64,000 nt of DNA, from contig CAMRHE010000018.1 in the NCBI GenBank assembly GCA_947044405.1, positions 3,968,001 through 4,032,000 of the forward strand. Reading direction: 5' to 3'. Positions 25,543 through 37,036 of this stretch are shown piece by piece; position 1 is the first letter of the stretch, and every line of letters begins with the position of its first letter. Source of the DNA: Leptodactylus fallax. Its lineage: Eukaryota; Chordata; Amphibia; Anura; Leptodactylidae. Both the position numbers and the translations under genes were made by a program. The notes under the pieces were generated by a model. That model saw nothing but the letters and a program-made list of their open reading frames with translations. It searched no databases and was not told where the DNA came from.

Positions 25543-25790
25543 GGCTACATGTTGATATTGTCCGCGACTCCTTTCATGTGACTAAAGATGCCATGGTTGT
25601 CCTGCAACACTTTCACGTATGTTAGTGAAAGGAGTAACACTGTGACCTTTAGTGTATTGTGAGAGCAACTTCGAGTTAAAAAAAAAATCGAATATTGTAT
25701 ATGAGTGAAGGAGTCGCAAAGTGACCTGGTGATCTTTGATTATACAAAGGGAGAGGCTTGGCCAAAATCACTATGTAGCCTTAGACTTAA
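25543..25790. repeat. Family B MITE (GGGCTACATG ends)
   Basis: Left end GACTAGGGCTACATGTTGAT faces right end ATCACTATGTAGCCTTAGAC. Inside, GCGACTCCTTTCATGTGACT faces GAGTGAAGGAGTCGCAAAGT. A TTAAAGGGGTTGTC end abuts directly at 25787, so two different MITE families touch here. Confidence 0.65.
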
Positions 25791-26297
25791 AGGGGTTGTC
25801 TTATTGAGAAAAAAAGTTTATATTACAAGCTGAGTAAAACATTTTATATTTTTTTTACATTGAGTTTAAAAGACCATTAATTGTACAAGAATAAGTATGT
25901 GAAAAAATGAACTGCCCAGAGCCAGAAGGTGTTACAAAATCTTCCCCAGAAACCATTCACTCACTCACATTGGAGTTTTTTAAAGCAGTTTCAGTTCTTT
26001 CTTCATCTCCAAAAGATTTTGATGACTCTTTGAAAGGAGCCAAACTGGCTGCAAAGACACAACATAAAATATTGTTAGTATGGTTAAATATTTCAAACAT
26101 GGCTGTCGAATGCATTGCATTGTTCATAAAATTGTTCCTAAAGATCAAGAAAATTCTCAATGTGATCTAAATGTGTGAATATACAGTATATATAAAAAGT
26201 ACCTCGCAATGTAATAAATGCATTTATTTATTATAAGCCAACAAGCCATTCTCAAGCCATGTAAAACTGCTCTCCATTCAAAGCCTATGGTACTGGT
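25787..26297. other. Solitary T2-like end, otherwise unassigned
   Basis: TTAAAGGGGTTGTCTTATTG at 25787 is a T2-type left terminus with no visible partner. The 87-codon ORF at 25907-26170 shows no recognisable domain. Confidence 0.4.
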
Positions 26298-26567
26298 AAA
26301 GATATCGGAGTACTGTGTTGAATAAGGTTGTAATTGAAGACTGCAGACAACTGGTAGGCTGAAGTTTGTTTGTTCCTGCAGGGCATGAGACTTTGCTTCT
26401 CTCTTTATATATCCTCCGATGTTTGTTTCCTGCCTCATTATATCTATTGATTGTACATGTATAGATGCTACTCATGAGCTCTTTGCTTTGCCATTTCTGT
26501 GACGGTCTTTGTTTATTGAAAAAAATAATAAAACTTTTTGAATTAAAAAAAAAAGATATCTGAGTAC
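26298..26567 (+). mobile_element. Retroposed insert with 16-bp target duplications and poly(A)
   Basis: AAAGATATCGGAGTAC at 26298-26313 is repeated as AAAGATATCTGAGTAC at 26552-26567 (one mismatch). Between them lies about 238 bp ending in AATAATAAAACTTTTTGAA and a poly(A) tract (about 26545-26554). Target duplication plus 3' A-tail is the signature of LINE-driven insertion. The insert holds no coding motif I recognise; it may be a very short LINE 3' end or a SINE. ORFs crossing it on the minus strand are incidental. Confidence 0.8.
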
Positions 26568-26649
26568 AGGATAGCACAATATCAAATTCTAGCTTCTTTA
26601 AGTTCAGCTTGCCTCTGCATCTGCCTGACTTTGCCAGATGCTGAGCCCA

Positions 26650-27005
26650 GGACTGATTCTAGGTTATGTGCTGCCTGAGGCAAAAACTAAAATGGTGCCT
26701 CTTAATTCCTCTTCATTAATAGGTCCCCCTCACATTGGATAATAGTGCCCCCACAGGTAGTAGGTGCACTATAACCTAAGTATGGAGACAATTACCTGTG
26801 GTGGGGGCATTATTACTGTAATAGGCGGCAGGGGGTGCCGGGGAAAATATGCATGTTGCGGCTCGGAGGAAGACATTGGTGCAGCTTGGAACTCACTGTC
26901 TGAATCCTATCCACTCGCCACCTCCACCTCAGGGATATAGTGATCGGTCACCTGAGGTGAGATGCTCATCTTGCCTCATGGCAGAAGCGGCCCTGGTTGA
27001 GCCCT
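26650..27005. repeat. Family E inverted repeat (GCCTGAGGCAA)
   Basis: Left arm GCTGCCTGAGGCAAAAAC faces the right-arm sequence CACCTGAGGTGAGATGCTC and CTTGCCTCATGGCAG. The interior is GC-rich, with CCACAGGTAGTAGG and ACCTGTGGTGGGGGC palindromic. A partial copy is at 43225-43397. Confidence 0.5.
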
Positions 27006-27654
27006 GCTACTAAATAGGCCAATATTAAGTTTTCAGCGTAAATGTACTCCAGAGTGCAGCAGCATGCGCTGAAAGTCTTTCAGTCCATAATCTTCTGGTT
27101 AGGAGTATTGAAAGCAGACGTTAAGTTTATAGAACATTAGTGTAGTCTACAGAGGATTCTGTTATAAGGCTTTATCTTGCTGATTTATATAGTGCTGAGT
27201 AAAGCTCCAGCTATTCCTTTTAAATATCAGCACAAGCTCTGATTACATTGTGTTACATATACAACAGATCCTGCAGGCTACTATTCCATTAGCTATATAA
27301 GCTACGCATTGTTAGGCTCTGTACACGTCTGCTTAAACCTAGCCAAAGCAACTGAAATATAGAATACAATGTTGCTAAAAATGTATTAAATATATGTTTA
27401 CATCAATTTCAATCAAGGTAATGAGCTAGCAATGCTGGAGCCCAAGGCAAAGTATCATTTCTCGTGAATAAGCCATACTTAGTATTCAAAAATTATAATT
27501 TACTTTATACAGTACCTCTGAAGAGCTGTAAATACTTTATATAGAGTTGGCTTTATATGGATCAGTAGATATTCTATGCTAATAGCAGATGTATGACCAC
27601 TCTTGCCAAGGGTACTGCCGCCAGTTTTACACTAACACTGTACCATAAAATAAT
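27006..27654. other. No feature seen
   Basis: Unassigned AT-rich DNA. Confidence 0.4.
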
Positions 27655-28452
27655 TTAAAGGGGATGGCTCATGAAGACAACACCTTTCCATTATGGACCT
27701 ACTGCTATAGAGCCACTAACTACAGTAGATTGCCTTTTACATTGGCTGACCAAACTTGTACATGAATGGTTGGTCATTCATTTGAACAGCTGGCATGTTG
27801 TACTACATTTCCTGTATATGAGAAGTGCAAGGAAAATGTTTAACCAAATTTGGCTTCCCCAGGAACAGTCTTGGACTGGCCCACAGGTGAACAGGTGAAT
27901 CCCCCCAGTAGGTGCCTGAGCCAGATGGGGCCCCAGCTCACCCAGCCATGGCATAGTGTACTCATTGTACTTCATTCAAATACTTATATGTATCTCAACC
28001 AGGCTATGCCATAGTATAATATACTGGAATATATACTAATATATTTAAGAAGCTACCAAGTTTATTTTTATACACTGTAAACACATTGGACAATTGAGAT
28101 GACATCTAGGTGCAGACACAGACCAACCAGTATCCTTCCTCCTTGGGCCCCATCCATCTTCTAAATCACACCACATGGGCTCTAATTATCTTGCTGCTGC
28201 TTGAAGACTGCTGCTGTGTGGGCTCTTATCCCCAGCACTCAGAGCTAAAGGCAAGATTCAGACAACAGTCTACTGTCAGGACTTTACAGCAGAAACAATC
28301 AGAGGTAAGAGCTAGGCAGCAAAATTCTACTGAAAAATAAATTTATATTGATGCCATTTTAGGAATTTGTGAAAGAGTGTTGGGTAATACTTCCATATAA
28401 TCCCTGGCTTCCATTAAAAAAAAGGGTTGTCTTCATGAGACAGTTCCTCTTA
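27655..28452. repeat. T2-like MITE with inverted arms, carrying an inserted frog repeat
   Basis: The left arm TTAAAGGGGATGGCTCATGA continues to AGACAACACC; the right arm GGGTTGTCTTCATGAGACAG ends at about 28452. The arms are roughly 30 bp. At 27869-27960 the interior contains GTCTTGGACTGGCCCACAGG...GTGAATCCCC, the same dispersed repeat as at 55753-55800. Length is about 798 bp, longer than other copies, consistent with that insertion. Confidence 0.6.
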
Positions 28453-28749
28453 GCGTGACTTTAGAATATTCAATACTTCTTGTATGTTAAGTTACTAATA
28501 TTATAGGTAATTCTGAGGCCTATAAAAAGCAACACTATTGGCAAAATAGAAGAGAACACATAATGTACCAAGCAAATTGCCTCAGGTCTAAAGACTTAAA
28601 AAGCAATTATTCTTTCCATTTCATAACTGGCATCAGATTAGTAGAATAGTAATAATTCTTATATAGTATAATCATTTTCAGAATCTGAATTTTACCCTGC
28701 ACATAGATTTAGCATATTAAAGTGAAGAGTCAAATTATCCATGTTCACT
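28453..28749. other. No feature seen
   Basis: Unassigned. Confidence 0.4.
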
Positions 28750-28918
28750 TAGGCTAGGTTCACACTAGCGCTCGGCTCTCCGTCGTTCAGGTCTGCCGTC
28801 TGCTACAACAGCGGTAATCTGTGTACACCCGTGGACCCCATAGACTATAATTCAGGTCTTTTTTCTCAATCTCCGAATCTGCGGCAAAAACTCCGATGCC
28901 GATGTGAACCTAGCCTCA
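28750..28918. repeat. Family B MITE, compact complete copy
   Basis: Termini TAGGCTAGGTTCACACTAGC and CGATGTGAACCTAGCC are clean inverted repeats around a GC-rich 130-bp core (CGGCTCTCCGTCGTTCAGG). A typical small non-autonomous DNA element with no ORF of its own. Confidence 0.75.
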
Positions 28919-30545
28919 AGATGCCATCTAGAAGCCATCATCAAGCTTCTGTGGATGTTCTTTTATATTTATGTATCTATATGAAGACATTTTTGCATGG
29001 GTTTATGCTACAAACATGATAAAATTTGTATTTGCTCATTAACTCTTTAATATCTCTGCAGTAGCTACCATAATGATGCCTTGTACATTTGCTCAGAATA
29101 TAGTCATTGCTTATCTAAGTTGCTGATTTACTTTTAGAATAGTTCTCTTTAACTGGGGAGTGGGTGTGAAATAAAAAAAATGTGCAGAGTTAGGTGACCG
29201 CTGTGGCGAAATACTGGCCTCATCAGTCACATATTAGTTATCTGTGACGTCACTGTCGATAGCTTAACTCTATTGAAAATTCGATAATTATAGTTTGAGT
29301 GGCATGAAGAACAAATCTGTTACCCCCTCCATCAAGTCTAACAATACTAACAAGGATTCAGGAACTTGCTTCTTGCAGGCGCCTCTCACTGATGAGCTGT
29401 CTGCCTGTGTCTGCCTTTGACATGGAAAAGGCAATGAACAATGAGTGAATTTGTTTCTTAAATTGAGAATAGACTAGGACAGATTACTAATGCTGTATAA
29501 TTTTTAGACTGTACAACTTTATGCTAGACAATCTAAAAGTATGGAGGATAAAACTGGTGTATCTTTAAATTTATCCATCTATTAGTTTACATTGAGACCC
29601 AAATGTGCACAAAATATTGGTGCGATTCTGACACATATTGTCCCATGTTAAGTTCCAACCCCATTTCCCCACTAAGCCAAACCCACTTGTTAGTCAAGGT
29701 GAATAAAGTCACACATTTAGCACTGTAAATCTCCCCCACCAGGTCTGTAGAAAAAAAAAAAATCTATTTAACTCCTCAACTTCGTCATATAATATAATTG
29801 TATAATCAGATTCTTCCTGGTCATAAATCCAATAAAATAAATTAGGGAACTACTGAATATACATCTCTGTAATATAAAAACATTAATACACCTAACAGTG
29901 TTGTACTAGCACTGATATCTGAACTGCAAGAAAAGTCATCAACTGAAGTACAGACCAGACAAATACTCTATACTCTACGACCATGAATCCACCAGTATCA
30001 TTATTAGTCATCAGGTCAACAATGTACTCTTTACCCCTCCTTATTATTATTATTATTAGAATATATAAGCTTTCTGCCAGTGGCTTGCAGTCAGGCCATG
30101 TTCTGACCAGGGATATAGGGCATTAATCCAATACTTTTAAAAGAAGTGCACGGTGCCCATAAATCTTCTGTACCTCTCAGGCATTATAATGACCTGGAAG
30201 ATTTTTTTCGATTCCTTTTTCAATGCTACCTAGAGCTCCAACCACCGCAGGCACATTTCAGGCTTTGGTCCTACACATTCTCCTCATTTCACTTATTAAT
30301 ATTGTTATTATTATTTCTGCCTCCTAGCATAGTTAATCTGTTCCATCTCAAGTGATATACCAACATGCACTCATGAATGTTTCTCTTAGTCTGCACCATC
30401 TTTCCCTTGACAGAGCAGCAGATTGTGAACCTCAAATGATATTCTTTTTACTGAGGATGAGTAGCAGCAGCCATAGTCATAGCAGAGTATTTTTTTGGGC
30501 AAATTCACTGAGTCACCATGTTGCAGCTATAAAATCCAATGGGCA
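28919..30545. other. Mostly unassigned; family C piece and ATT tract
   Basis: A family C-like stretch lies at about 29560-29740 (ATTGGTGCGATTCTGACAC, CCACTTGTTAGTCA). A (TTA)n tract at 30038-30058 with following sequence may be an eroded SINE tail. No gene is supported; the ORF at 30146-30355 has no recognisable domain. Confidence 0.35.
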
Positions 30546-30795
30546 AGTTAGGTTATGTTCATATCTACTTCGGAGTCTCCATTTGGAAACTCTGTTGCAG
30601 TGTCTGCCTAAAGCACTGTATGAAAAATTACTGCACAAACAACTTTGAAAAACATTGGACACTTGACAGACCCCATTATATTTTATTGGGTCAATTGGGC
30701 TCTGTTCTGTCTGCTATTTTAGTGGTCCGTGTGTCTGTTGATGGACCAGAACAATGGATACCTCTGTTTAAAAATGAATGTAGCCTTACTTTGTC
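30545..30795. repeat. Family B-like repeat, eroded
   Basis: Left GTTAGGTTATGTTCATATC and right AATGAATGTAGCCTTAC are weak inverted ends. TCCATTTGGAAACTCTG and CAATGGATACCTCTG-type words lie inside. Two overlapping ORFs of about 100 codons in this stretch are repeat-derived. Confidence 0.4.
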
Positions 30796-31074
30796 TAATA
30801 TGCTCATAAATGTCACCCTGTCTAGTCTTAAATCTTGCAAATTAATTTGCTCCATTATATCCTAATGACAAAACAGCAAAACTCTTAAAAACATTCTATT
30901 CTCTATTATGGATTTATGGGGCTGAATCTTGTGGCAAACTAATCTAGTATACATATATATACTTCTCTGGTTCTTTATCTTTTATGCTTTCCTTGTCATC
31001 TGATTTTGTATATGTTACTTCCAAAGTCATGGTCTTGTACATTTCCGCTTAGTTGGATACATTGGGGGTGGCAC

Positions 31075-31445
31075 TCCTTTAAAGAGATACTGAAGCCTAT
31101 AAAACACCAAACATACTTTGGTACATATTTATTAAGTCCGGTGTTTCTTATACCAGTTGTAATAAGCACCCGACAAGTGCAAGGTGCAACTGATATATCA
31201 ATAGGCTCTGGAAGGAAATCTACGTCAGTTAGGCACAATATCAGCACAAATATTGTCCATCTATGCCAGAAAACTGGCAAAGAAGAAATAATACATTTCC
31301 CCCAATGTGTAAGATAGGAATGGAAACAGCTATTTTTATGGTTTTCATTCAAGAAAAGACTCACTGTGAAGCTAATACGATTAATGTAAAACCCTAGTTC
31401 ATATGTACAATTAGTGCATATAGACATCACAAAGGGGGTCTCTTG
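31075..31445. repeat. T2-like ends around a family C piece
   Basis: TTTAAAGAGATACTGAAGCC near 31078 and GGACTTTCCTTTAAG near 31449 are opposed TTAAAG termini. Between them is family C material (TACATATTTATTAAGTCC, GGAAATCTACGTCAGTTAGG). A 176-codon minus-strand ORF spans the whole composite and is judged spurious. Confidence 0.4.
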
Positions 31446-32261
31446 CTCAGGACTTTCCTTTAAGTGTGAGAATGAAGACACACTTTGTAAGAGTGACTCC
31501 TGCACTGGGTGAGCTGGCCTGTTCATGTATTACATGGTCATCCATTAGTATGAATGTCTGTAATGCAGTGTTACATTTCCTGGCGCAGCAGACAGAGTTG
31601 GAGATACATACAGTATATACATGTCATATAGCAATGGACTGATAAACTAACAAATCTAGTTTAATAAACACTTTTTTTTAGAAATCATTGCTAATCATAG
31701 CGAACACCTAATAACTCCCTTATTTATCTCCACACAGACCTGTGAACTATAAGAAAGTTTCTCAAAGGCAGAAATGGCGGCACCATGACCTGCATGTTCA
31801 TCACCCGAGCTGAAGAATCCATCTTATAAATTCAATGTACTTGACAGCTGTTTGTGATCTAATATTCAAAGACAGAGCATTCCTTTTCTTCCACATCTGT
31901 CTGAGAGAGAGAGCTGCTCATCACAAAACATGACCTGAGCTTGTCTTGAGCTGATGAGCTCTTACATTATTTTGTGAATCATATGGTGGTGGTACATCTT
32001 TAGAAATCTAAGTCATATCAACTGTGCTGTTGCCTGTCACACGAGTTAACTCTCACATATACCATCTGGGGGTCAGTAAAAGGTTAAATGTAACCCTTTC
32101 TATAGTCCTACCCATCACAAAGAGGTAAAATCATCCTTGATGTTATACCCTACCAGAAGGGTCTGCAAACTCTGCTTCACGCATTTGGTTATTTATTTAG
32201 TCTACTTAACACTTTAGTAATAAAAGCTTATGTATACGAACTGCTATATCATGAAGTTTCT
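31446..32261. other. No feature seen
   Basis: Unassigned DNA. Confidence 0.4.
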
Positions 32262-32432
32262 ATTATTAATAATAATAATACATTTTATTTATATAGCGCC
32301 AAGATATTCCGCAGCTCTTTACAAATTGTAGGGTTCAAGTACAGACAAAAAAATATATTACAGAGTAATAAATCAATTCACAAAATGGGACTGAGGGCCC
32401 TGCTCGCAAGAGCTTACAATCTATTACACTTC
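32262..32432 (-). repeat. SINE/LINE tail, GCGCTATATAAAT type with (ATT)n
   Basis: On the minus strand the order is AGATTGTAAGCTCTTGCGAG, CAGGGCCCTCAGTCC, TTTGTAAAGAGCTGCGGAAT, ATCTTGGCGCTATATAAATA and an ATT repeat. The GTAAAGCGCT...GCGCTATATAAAT tail is shared by L2-clade LINEs and the SINEs that use them. It is presumably non-autonomous. Confidence 0.7.
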
Positions 32433-32465
32433 TCTCCCACTGTACCAATTTAGTCAACTAGTCTA

Positions 32466-32570
32466 TCAGTCTATCATAGTTTTATTTACTTATTTCTCTT
32501 ACTTGTATAGCGCTTTACAGACATTGTTAGTCACTGTCCCATATAGGGTGCATAATCAGTATGTCAATTG
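32466..32570 (-). repeat. Second SINE tail of the same type, eroded
   Basis: The minus strand reads CTATATGGGACAGTGACTAA then CTGTAAAGCGCTATACAAGT. It is the tail of a tRNA-type SINE like the head at 41963-42092, in the same orientation as the neighbouring copy. Confidence 0.6.
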
Positions 32571-34467
32571 GAGTTTTCTTGTTTAATGTACATTTACTAT
32601 GTATGTAAAACCTCTTTCTAATGTATAGTGCCATGGAAATATTGGTCCTCAAAAAAACAAAAACCCATAAATAATCTCTGAGTAAACAAAATAGCTTATG
32701 TTTGTCACACCAGAGACTCCTTTAGAAGGAAAAGTGACAGATATCTAGGTTTTTGGGGTTTCTTGCCCCTCATCAGTACAAGGTACTGGTTGTCTGACTT
32801 TCTACATAACAGTAATGTAGAACGTGAGCGAGGATTATCCACTACTGTGGATGCCCACAAGGCAGGTAACCTTTAGGAACGATCTTTAAGAAAGCTTTAG
32901 GAAATTGTGGTCTGATGGATTTAGCAATAATTTTGATTTGTACACTGGTGCTGTGCTTATTGGTGCTATAGTACTAGTTATTCCAGTGGTTTCACAGCTG
33001 TTCATGAGGTGGACAGAATAGTGATTAAGTGTTTGGATGCTCTCTATATTGACTATACATAATGATGTTTCCTATGATAGGTGCCCAATGTAGTCTTAAT
33101 ATAGAAATACAGTGTAAATGTATAATTGAATATACCAAACACTTGGACCCCAAAAATAAAACAAAAAATGATTCCGCTGTGTTAGCATGAGAATTTCCAG
33201 TTAAAAAAAGTCTCTAACTGTGAAGTGGTTCAGGGTTCAAGAGTTCAAAGATACCTTCTGACATGTCCCTGTGTCAAGTCAAAGGATGACTTAAGGCAAA
33301 TTAGACATTTAAGGGAGAAAAAACTACAAACATTACTAATACCTATGGCATATAAATAATTTGGAGCGATTTAGGTTTATATGAATACATGTGTAAGATT
33401 CTATTCCCAAGTTATTTTTAAATAGCAAGCAACAACCCGGATCCCATTGATTTTTGTATCAGAGGATATATTTGCCTCATGTGTTACTATAAGAGCACTT
33501 GAACATCCTATTATTTGCAATTTTGATGCAAATCCCCCAAATAAATATAATTGCTAAAAACAGTTGGAGAGAAAATCAATACAGATCTGTGTAGATGTGA
33601 TGCAGTGAAATGAAGGCTTTGGAATGACTTTTAGATGCAATACACAAACTAAGCCCTCATTTATATAACAGGTGCTAAACTGGCTCAGTACAAATCTCCA
33701 ATGGCAAGATGGTTTGTTGAAATACAATAAGATCTTCATAATAGCAATTCTATATACAGAATGCCACTAAATGGCTCATTGATCAGGGACAGAAGGGGTT
33801 TCAGTGAAACAGCACAAATGAAACCTGACAGTAAAACTTAACTTGAACTGAGACAACATCACGCAGCACTGAGATGTACACATCGCCCTTGGTTTCCATC
33901 TATACCTCACTTAGCTTTCAATAGTTCACAATTCTTCTTATGGCTATTGCTTTTTAGCACTGGATAGCAAGAGAGGCTTCATACATCTTAATTCTACACT
34001 ATTTCCAAAATATTGATGTAATGATGAAACAATGCAAGTACACAAAGCTACTAAGAACCTAATCCTACCACATAATATTACGGCATAAAGCTAAGATTTA
34101 CCATAACTGTACAAAGAGTGATTGTCTGATCTCTTGGCCAATCCTTGAGTATAGGTCCTGTACAACAGAAAATCAATGAGGCACTAGAAAATCAATGATA
34201 AGATGAGCATGCCCTGTATTCATTGTATAATTAAAAGTTATTCAAGTTCTAAGTATATTTTATTTTCCACTTTTGACCATTTTCAAAATCTCTGCTGTCA
34301 GCTAATGTACATCCAAAAAATCCTATTAAGATGGGAAAGAGATTTTTGCTGCTTACATATTGTGTTTACTAAGATTGCCTAGATCACATGCAATTGACAG
34401 AACAGCTGTAAATACTGTATATTAGGCCTTTATTGATGGTCAGCAATTTTCATCTAGATATGTTTAT
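32571..34467. other. Repeat-poor unassigned DNA
   Basis: About 1.9 kb without a recognised repeat, exon or RNA gene. Confidence 0.35.
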
Positions 34468-34635
34468 GGCTAAGGCCCCGCCGAAAAAGTGCTGCAGGAA
34501 AAAACGCGGCAGCAACGCATCGCTGTTTTTCCCGTAGAGTCTATCATGGAAAGTCCACAGAGGTTTCAATTATACCTATAGGGAAATTGATGGCATTTCC
34601 ATAGGTATAATTGACATGCTGTGATTTCTCCCTAC
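34468..34635. repeat. Family A MITE, partial copy 4
   Basis: Starts GGCTAAGGCCCCGCCG and holds AATTATACCTATAGGGAAAT facing CCATAGGTATAATTGACATG. It breaks off where the next palindrome begins. Confidence 0.55.
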
Positions 34636-34657
34636 ACCCACAGTACCAGAGTAATAA

Positions 34658-34852
34658 GCACAGTTAGTTTTGCCTGATGATTTATTTAAGCTCTGTAATG
34701 TCAGAAGGGCAGTGTCAGCCAGGGGGTGTTAGTGTCAATCAGTGGGATCTAGTGTCAGAGTTAAGAACCACACCCCTTAACTAGTCCTGCCTGACACCGC
34801 CCTTCTGACAGTACAGAGCCTAAATAGCATATCAGGCACCAAAACTAAAAGC
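34658..34852. repeat. Palindromic element with roughly 60-bp arms
   Basis: The left arm (about 34660-34717) includes TTTTGCCTGATGATTTATTT and TGTCAGAAGGGCAGTGTCAG. The right arm (about 34791-34851) includes CTGACACCGCCCTTCTGACA and ATCAGGCACCAAAACTAAAA. The loop contains direct repeats of TTAGTGTCA. No ORF. It sits directly against a truncated family A MITE. Confidence 0.75.
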
Positions 34853-36883
34853 ATTGATTGCTCAGGAATGGTGGGGGCTAGAGAAAAACTGTGCCAGAAT
34901 TAGAGGAGCGGCAGTTATTAAATTCCCACTTGGTCTCATTAAAAATGAGTTTAATGAAGAGAGCTGCGCTTGCCATGCTTTGAATGGTGGTTAAGGATTT
35001 GCCTCTCATTAAGATATGAGAATAAATATTGTTTTCTCTTCAGGGCTAAAGCTAAGGGCCACAATTGTATGCTTCCACAAGTGTTTTACCCTAACTGGCA
35101 CTGTATTTGCTTTACTAGCTGTAACTGAGCTGATAGGCTCCCATTAAAACTGCTATTGAACAGCAGGAAATGACTTTAGAAGACTGACTAGGAAGCTTTA
35201 AACCCAAAAGTCACATTCTGATTGGGTATTTAGAACATCCAATAGTCTGTAATATCCTCTGTTCCAGCATTTTGGTTTTCCATGAATGAGAGAGATTTTT
35301 TGTTGCAGTAGTTCTGTATTTAAAGTGGAAAATACAATTCGACTACGTATATTCCTGAGGTTGTCTTCTCAAGTTCTGAAGTTCTTTCTATTGTCTTTGT
35401 TATTATAATTTCCCTTCAAATTGCAGAACAGAATTGCTGAAGTGAGCTAAGTTAAGATATGTATAAAAAAACAACAAAAGGTTCAAAAACAGCAGGACAC
35501 CTTGTATAAAATACAAAACTTGCAGGTTATACTACATATTAAACAACAGGCTGTTTTTCTGCATCTACATTTAAAAAAGCAATGTACAAAAGAACAAATT
35601 CAGATTGTCTTAGTACTGAAATATATGTTAGCTCTACAAACAACGTACTTGACTGGGTTTATGTTTATGAAAGACAAACCATACACATACATAGATTTCA
35701 TTTGCTTGTTCATGTTTATGTGAATGTCGAATAGTTATTAAAACAAAATATATAGATATGTTTTTGCCAATAATTTAATTTTGGGAAATAGTCCAAGTAT
35801 TCCTGTGACGTTTACTAGCTTGTGGCTTCCTATGTGAATTTACAACCCTTCATCACACGTCTTTCACTTATAGAATCACATGAGTTGACAGGTCACAGCC
35901 TACCGTAAGATCAGACACTCATCTTCTGCTACTGTGAACATTCCTAGATCTACTTATTACTTATTTATACAATGCCAACATATTGTGAAGCCCTGTCCTG
36001 AAAATTCAATATTCATTTACATTTCCTCCCTTAAACACAGACGCAGGGCAGTCAGTCTGATTTTAGGTTACTGGAATAAACTATTACCCAAAATTAAAAA
36101 AAAAAAACTTGGGAAATGTAAACCTTTTAGTTGACCTGGTCTGTCACATATGATATAAATTTTCTTCAACCATTACTTAAATCTATACTATATATGGCTA
36201 TAGAGTTAAGTACTTTGGGTATTCAACTTTCCCAGAATTCTACATGGTAAATTTAGTATGATACAGTTACACATTTTTTTCTATCGGAAGAAAATTCGCA
36301 TCTACCTTTTTGGTAAGGTGTGGTGCCTCAAATTCTTGTTGAGCAAGAAATATACATAAATTGCTGTCTGTCAAATGACTATTCGTCTGACAGCTATCGC
36401 ACCTGAACTCAGCCAAGCAGAGCATGTGTACTGAATGTGAAAAGGGGAGAAAGCAGCTACCAGAGAACAATCTCCAAGAGCGCAAAAGGATTGGGCAGCT
36501 GAAATTCAATTGCCGAGCACTTAAAGTCGGGAAAGACCCATATACATTAGATGGTCAGCTGGTCAATCATCTAATTTGTATAAGGGGCTTTAGACTGTCT
36601 ATGGATATGCCCTGTTGCACAAGGCAGTCACTTTACTGTCTCTGTATTTCTCTGCCAACTGCATTCTCTTAATGTCTCCTTATCCTCTCATATATGGTGA
36701 ATGCTCCAATCTGTAATAATAATAATGATAACTGTATTGCATTAGTATACCAGTTATGATCACCTCATGTAGTTGCTGTTTGATTTGCTGTTTACTATTG
36801 ATTGGGCAGTATTTAATTTATGTCCTTGAAGTGTCTGCAGTAGTGACACCAGTATGTAGGTATATAGGTATGAAGGATGGAAC
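34853..36883. other. Unassigned DNA
   Basis: No gene is supported. At about 35945-36060 there is a possible very old SINE tail (TTTATACAATGCCAACATAT). An (AATA)n-like run is at 36714-36730. Confidence 0.35.
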
Positions 36884-37036
36884 TTTAGGCTGAGGCTGCA
36901 CGTTGTGGAAACGCAGGTTTTTTGTTGCAGATTTTGATGCGTTTTTTTCTGAGCCAAAGCCAAGAATTGCTACAAAAAGAAGGGAAAAAGAAAGGGAGCG
37001 CTTATACTTCTACCTTCTGTGGGGCCTTAGCCTTAA
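36884..37036. repeat. Family A-related MITE (GAGCCAAAGCC subtype)
   Basis: Starts TTTAGGCTGAGGCTGCACG and ends CTGTGGGGCCTTAGCCTTAA. The interior TTGTTGCAGATTTTGATGCG and GAGCCAAAGCCAAGA matches 18720-18905. Confidence 0.6.

Noticed and set aside
30996..31526. 176-codon minus-strand ORF, one of the longest non-transposon frames
   Set aside because: It runs across T2-type ends and a family C repeat, has no domain, no signal of codon constraint and no splice context.
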